DNA from: Thalassotalea sp. PP2-459
GTDB taxonomy: Bacteria; Pseudomonadota; Gammaproteobacteria; Enterobacterales; Alteromonadaceae
Assembly: GCF_001913705.1 (NCBI RefSeq)
Contig: NZ_MKQD01000013.1
Location: forward strand, 1 to 64,000
Direction: 5' to 3'
Length of the DNA: 64,000 nucleotides
Part shown: one piece after another, positions 61,193-64,000 of the stretch
Numbering within the stretch: the first letter of the stretch is position 1
How the letters are laid out: the number at the start of each line of letters is the position of its first letter
Made by a program: the position numbers and the translations under genes
The notes under the pieces: generated by a model
The model's database searches: none
The model's input: only the letters and a program-made list of their open reading frames with translations
What the model was told of the DNA's origin: nothing

Positions 61193-62746
61193 ATGTCTAA
61201 ATTTATTTTTAAGGAAGAAATAGAAGAAAGCTCCGCTGAGTCAGCGCCAAAAAAAGAGCGTTTTTGGCGCATCCTTGTGGTTGATGACGATGAATCTGTT
61301 CATCAAATTACCCGCCTTGTGTTAAGTGACGCGCATATTGAAGGAAGAAAGTTAGATATTGTCTCTGCTTATTCTTCTGCAGAGGCCAAACAAGTATTAG
61401 CAAATGATGATAGCTTTTGTATGGCGTTTGTGGATGTTGTGATGGAAACTGACCATGCAGGTTTAGAGTTAGTTGAATGGATACGCAAAGAAAAACGTAA
61501 TCAAGCGATTCGGTTAATATTACGAACTGGCCAAGCGGGTACGGCTCCAGAAGCAAAAGTAATTAAAGAGTTTGATATAAACGATTACAAAGAAAAAACT
61601 GATTTTACCGCAGGTAAAATGACAACTTCTGTGTATGCAGGTATTCGTGCTTATCGCGATATCATGACAATCCAACGTAGTTTAGATGCCTTTAAACAAC
61701 TAATTTTATCTACTCATGATTTATTACGAATTAATCAATTCAAACCTTTTGGCTCTGCTGCGCTAAATCACTTGTTAACCTTAATGGATATTGAAAGTTC
61801 TGCTTTATACATAGCTCGTAGTCAACGTGAGCTTGATCACGAAAACACTAACTTGATCATTGCTTGCACAGGAAAATATGTTGTCGAATCTGACTGCTTA
61901 GAAAACTCTGACATTGATGATTCAGTGAAAAACTTGATCAAAAAAGCGTTTGATGAGAAGAAGCATTTTTATGAAAATCAATGTTTTGTTGGGTACTATG
62001 AAACGTCATCTAACGCATCTTCTGTTTTGTACATTGAATTTGAAGATGATGCTGAGCACTTTCGTTCAAACTTAGCTGAATTATTTGCCACGAATGTTGC
62101 GTTGATATTAGAAAGCTTAACAAAACAACATGAATTAGAACTCACTCAGAAAGAGTTGTTATGCATTGTAGGTGAAGCGATTGAACGTAAGTCACAGAAA
62201 GCAAGTGCACATGTTAAAAGGGTGGCTGAGATTTGTGCACTAGTGGCAACGAAACTTGGTTTAGAAGATAAGCTTGTAGCCGCGATTAAAATAGCAGCAC
62301 CATTACATGATATTGGTAAAGTGGCGATACCTAATAATATTTTACAAAAGCCAGATCAACTTAATGAACAAGAATGGCAATTAATGAAAAGCCATACCGT
62401 CGTCGGGAGTGATTTACTTGAACGTTCGAAAGAGAAAATTTCACGTATTGCAGCGCGAATGGCAAAATATCATCATGAAAATTGGGATGGTACTGGTTAC
62501 CCCGATGGTTTAGAGGGAGAAAATATTCCGCTTGAAGCTAGGATCATGGCGATAGCAGATGTATTTGATTCCTTAGGTACAAAGCGTGTTTACCAAAAAC
62601 AATGGGACAACAAAGATATTTTACAATTTTTGCAGGAACAACGAGGGAAGAAATTTCAGCCAGAGCTAGTAGATATTTTTATTAAACACTTTGATGAATT
62701 TACTCAAATAAAAGAGAATATTCCGGATACCAAGCCAGAAAACTAA
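61193..62746 (+). CDS. response regulator REC-DUF3369-HD-GYP
   Basis: The protein has 517 residues. Receiver domain (about 26-150) with VVDDDE and phospho-Asp in FVDVVM. Middle DUF3369 (about 160-325). HD-GYP c-di-GMP phosphodiesterase (about 335-505) with HDIGK (372 onward) and HHENWDGTGYPDGL. It probably hydrolyses c-di-GMP to GMP when phosphorylated; the cognate kinase is not nearby. Confidence 0.94.
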   Translation: MSKFIFKEEIEESSAESAPKKERFWRILVVDDDESVHQITRLVLSDAHIEGRKLDIVSAYSSAEAKQVLANDDSFCMAFVDVVMETDHAGLELVEWIRKEKRNQAIRLILRTGQAGTAPEAKVIKEFDINDYKEKTDFTAGKMTTSVYAGIRAYRDIMTIQRSLDAFKQLILSTHDLLRINQFKPFGSAALNHLLTLMDIESSALYIARSQRELDHENTNLIIACTGKYVVESDCLENSDIDDSVKNLIKKAFDEKKHFYENQCFVGYYETSSNASSVLYIEFEDDAEHFRSNLAELFATNVALILESLTKQHELELTQKELLCIVGEAIERKSQKASAHVKRVAEICALVATKLGLEDKLVAAIKIAAPLHDIGKVAIPNNILQKPDQLNEQEWQLMKSHTVVGSDLLERSKEKISRIAARMAKYHHENWDGTGYPDGLEGENIPLEARIMAIADVFDSLGTKRVYQKQWDNKDILQFLQEQRGKKFQPELVDIFIKHFDEFTQIKENIPDTKPEN

Positions 62747-62835
62747 TAAAAATGGTGTTTCATTAATCGTAATTAAAATTGCTTAATCCAGCTTAGTTAG
62801 TGAATTTATTTTCCCATAAATTACAAGGGATTGCT

Positions 62836-63113
62836 ATGCGCATACTATTGATAATATGTATTTGCCTGTTTACTTCAGCTTGTGTTGTAGTGCCTGAAGT
62901 GGCAGATGTACCTAAATATAAATGTGGTCTGTCTACCGATCAAAAACACTTAAAGTGGTTAATTTAATGGAAGGCGATACTAGCTTCTATGCTTGGAATG
63001 ATGAGTTTTTTTCGATTATTTCGATGCCAACGTCAGCAGTAGTTTCGGGTGTCTATGTTGCTGTAAATAATGTTTACCACGCAGGTGAAAAAACCATTAA
63101 ATGCGGAACTTAA
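62836..63113 (+). pseudogene. frameshifted small lipoprotein
   Basis: ATG 62836 opens a lipoprotein signal (LFTSAC, Cys16) continuing VVVPEVADVPKYKCGLSTDQK. A stop comes after 43 codons, but the next frame continues TLKVVNLMEGDTSFYAWND to a stop at 63113. Adding one A to the five-A run at 62942-62946 would restore a protein of about 92 residues. Either a recent inactivation or a base-calling error in the A run. Function unknown. Confidence 0.7.
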
Positions 63114-63199
63114 ATGCATTGAAAGTAAATTGTTTTTGTATAATAGATAAAAAGTGCTTTTAGATAAATACTTCAAAAATCATAGAGGTTGATAGCCCC

Positions 63200-63781
63200 G
63201 TGTTTAATAAACATATTGTGTTATCTGATATTTTTGGTCGAACAGGTGCCCTAGAAAAATTTGTCGATGCGCTGCCATTCAGTTCGATTATTGTTGATCC
63301 CTACAATGGTAAAAAAATGACGTTTGCAGATGAACAACAAGCATATCAATACTTTACTGAACATGTTGGTTTAGAGGCTTACACTGAAAAACTTCACCAA
63401 GTGTTATTGAATACCAATTATAATGTGCAGTTAATTGGCTTCAGTGTTGGTGCATCGATAATTTGGCGAATTTCAGACCGTCATTATGAGGGGATTATTC
63501 AGAATGCGTTTCTATTTTATGGCTCTCAAATTAGACATTCTCTAGATATTGAACCTACCTTTACAGTAAACGTAATTTGTCCAATTAAAGAAAGGCATTT
63601 TGATATCACTGCATTTAAATTAGCGATCACAGATAAAAACAAGGTGAACATAATCCAATCCCATTATTTACATGGCTTTATGAATGAATGTTCTACGAAC
63701 TTTGACCTTGAAGGATATCGTAAATTCAAACAATTCATTGTTAAATATTCAACAGACCCAAATATTATTAGCGGTATTTAA
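63200..63781 (+). CDS. alpha/beta hydrolase, dienelactone hydrolase-like
   Basis: The protein has 193 residues with a GTG start and GAGG about 11 bases upstream. Nucleophile elbow IGFSVGAS (Ser around 91) and a late His in YLHGFMN fit a dienelactone-hydrolase type fold. No signal peptide. The start is the least certain point. Substrate unknown. Confidence 0.7.
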   Translation: MFNKHIVLSDIFGRTGALEKFVDALPFSSIIVDPYNGKKMTFADEQQAYQYFTEHVGLEAYTEKLHQVLLNTNYNVQLIGFSVGASIIWRISDRHYEGIIQNAFLFYGSQIRHSLDIEPTFTVNVICPIKERHFDITAFKLAITDKNKVNIIQSHYLHGFMNECSTNFDLEGYRKFKQFIVKYSTDPNIISGI

Positions 63782-63913
63782 ATAACCATTAAAAAATCGC
63801 TTAATATGAAAAATTTATAGTAGATATCTTTAATTGTTAACTATTCATGTTTAAGTATGCTTAAGCGTGTGAAAAGGCTAAGTCAGTTATGTATTATCAA
63901 AGGACCAAAAATT

Positions 63914-64000
63914 GTGAATAATAATATGCGTGACAAAATTATTACTGTTTGTGATAAAAAAATTGCACACAAGGGAGAAAATGTTGGCTTGTCGTTTTAT
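63914..64000 (+). CDS. partial CDS, 3' end beyond window
   Basis: AAAGGA precedes GTG 63914 and in-frame ATG 63926; the frame is open to the window end (about 29 codons). The start MRDKIITVCDKKIAHKGE resembles a TetR-type first helix but is too short to decide. Confidence 0.4.
   Translation, partial: MNNNMRDKIITVCDKKIAHKGENVGLSFY

Overview
The window is an A+T-rich stretch of a gammaproteobacterial chromosome. Gene content and protein character (SMC-ZipA-LigA block, CysZ, YfbV, RlmA, YbiT, YgiQ, AroG-type DAHP synthase, TonB-dependent receptor, cold-marine style secreted acylase and peptidases) point to marine Alteromonadales, most likely Colwelliaceae (Colwellia/Thalassotalea). This placement is inference from protein resemblance; no search was run.

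Layout. 1-882: the tail of an rRNA locus, with two degenerate 5S-like copies repeated at a 378-379 bp period, each followed by a terminator. 883-3811: a TPR-like secreted protein, a CPBP-type membrane protease, an ExbD without its partner and an RsuA-type pseudouridine synthase. 3935-4704: three tRNA-Val(UAC) genes on the minus strand followed by five 101-102 bp tandem repeats, most carrying the 3' end of the tRNA. 4952-15693: gltX, a secreted Ntn-hydrolase acylase lipoprotein, an NTF2-like protein, a DEAD-box helicase, a GFA protein, a DUF2141/carotenoid oxygenase pair, a membrane LytTR regulator and a periplasmic binding protein. 15700-17300: a scar zone with a hairpin element, a membrane-anchored XRE regulator, a 269 bp MITE, an IS110-type transposase remnant and a large palindrome. 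17305-24244: YbiT (apparently with an AUU start), YgiQ and an S9 peptidase lipoprotein.

24281-26854 is the most interesting accessory module. Two nearly identical terminators flank a secreted-type protein whose signal peptide and body are separated by four copies of a 7 bp repeat (a phase-variation arrangement), followed by two paralogous two-TM proteins that could be immunity proteins. The function is unproven.

26894-42491 is mostly housekeeping: cysZ, smc-zipA-ligA, small membrane proteins, a secreted 2H-phosphoesterase-like protein, an M48 lipoprotein, a ParD-like/Map pair, an M15 peptidase, dapE-yffB, yfbV and rlmA. xthA follows, then a second inverted copy of the MITE.

43873-53750 is a nucleoside salvage and catabolism locus: udk-nupC-deoC-tdk-upp on the minus strand, divergent deoB, a TonB-dependent receptor, deoD and add-xapX. 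The receptor probably feeds nucleosides or related compounds into NupC, with Add/DeoD/DeoB/DeoC breaking them down and Udk/Tdk/Upp salvaging them. 53940-64000: aroG, an EAL-domain c-di-GMP protein, a low-MW tyrosine phosphatase, ilvIH with a Val/Leu-rich attenuator peptide, a REC-DUF3369-HD-GYP regulator, a frameshifted small lipoprotein, an alpha/beta hydrolase, and a gene start cut by the window edge.
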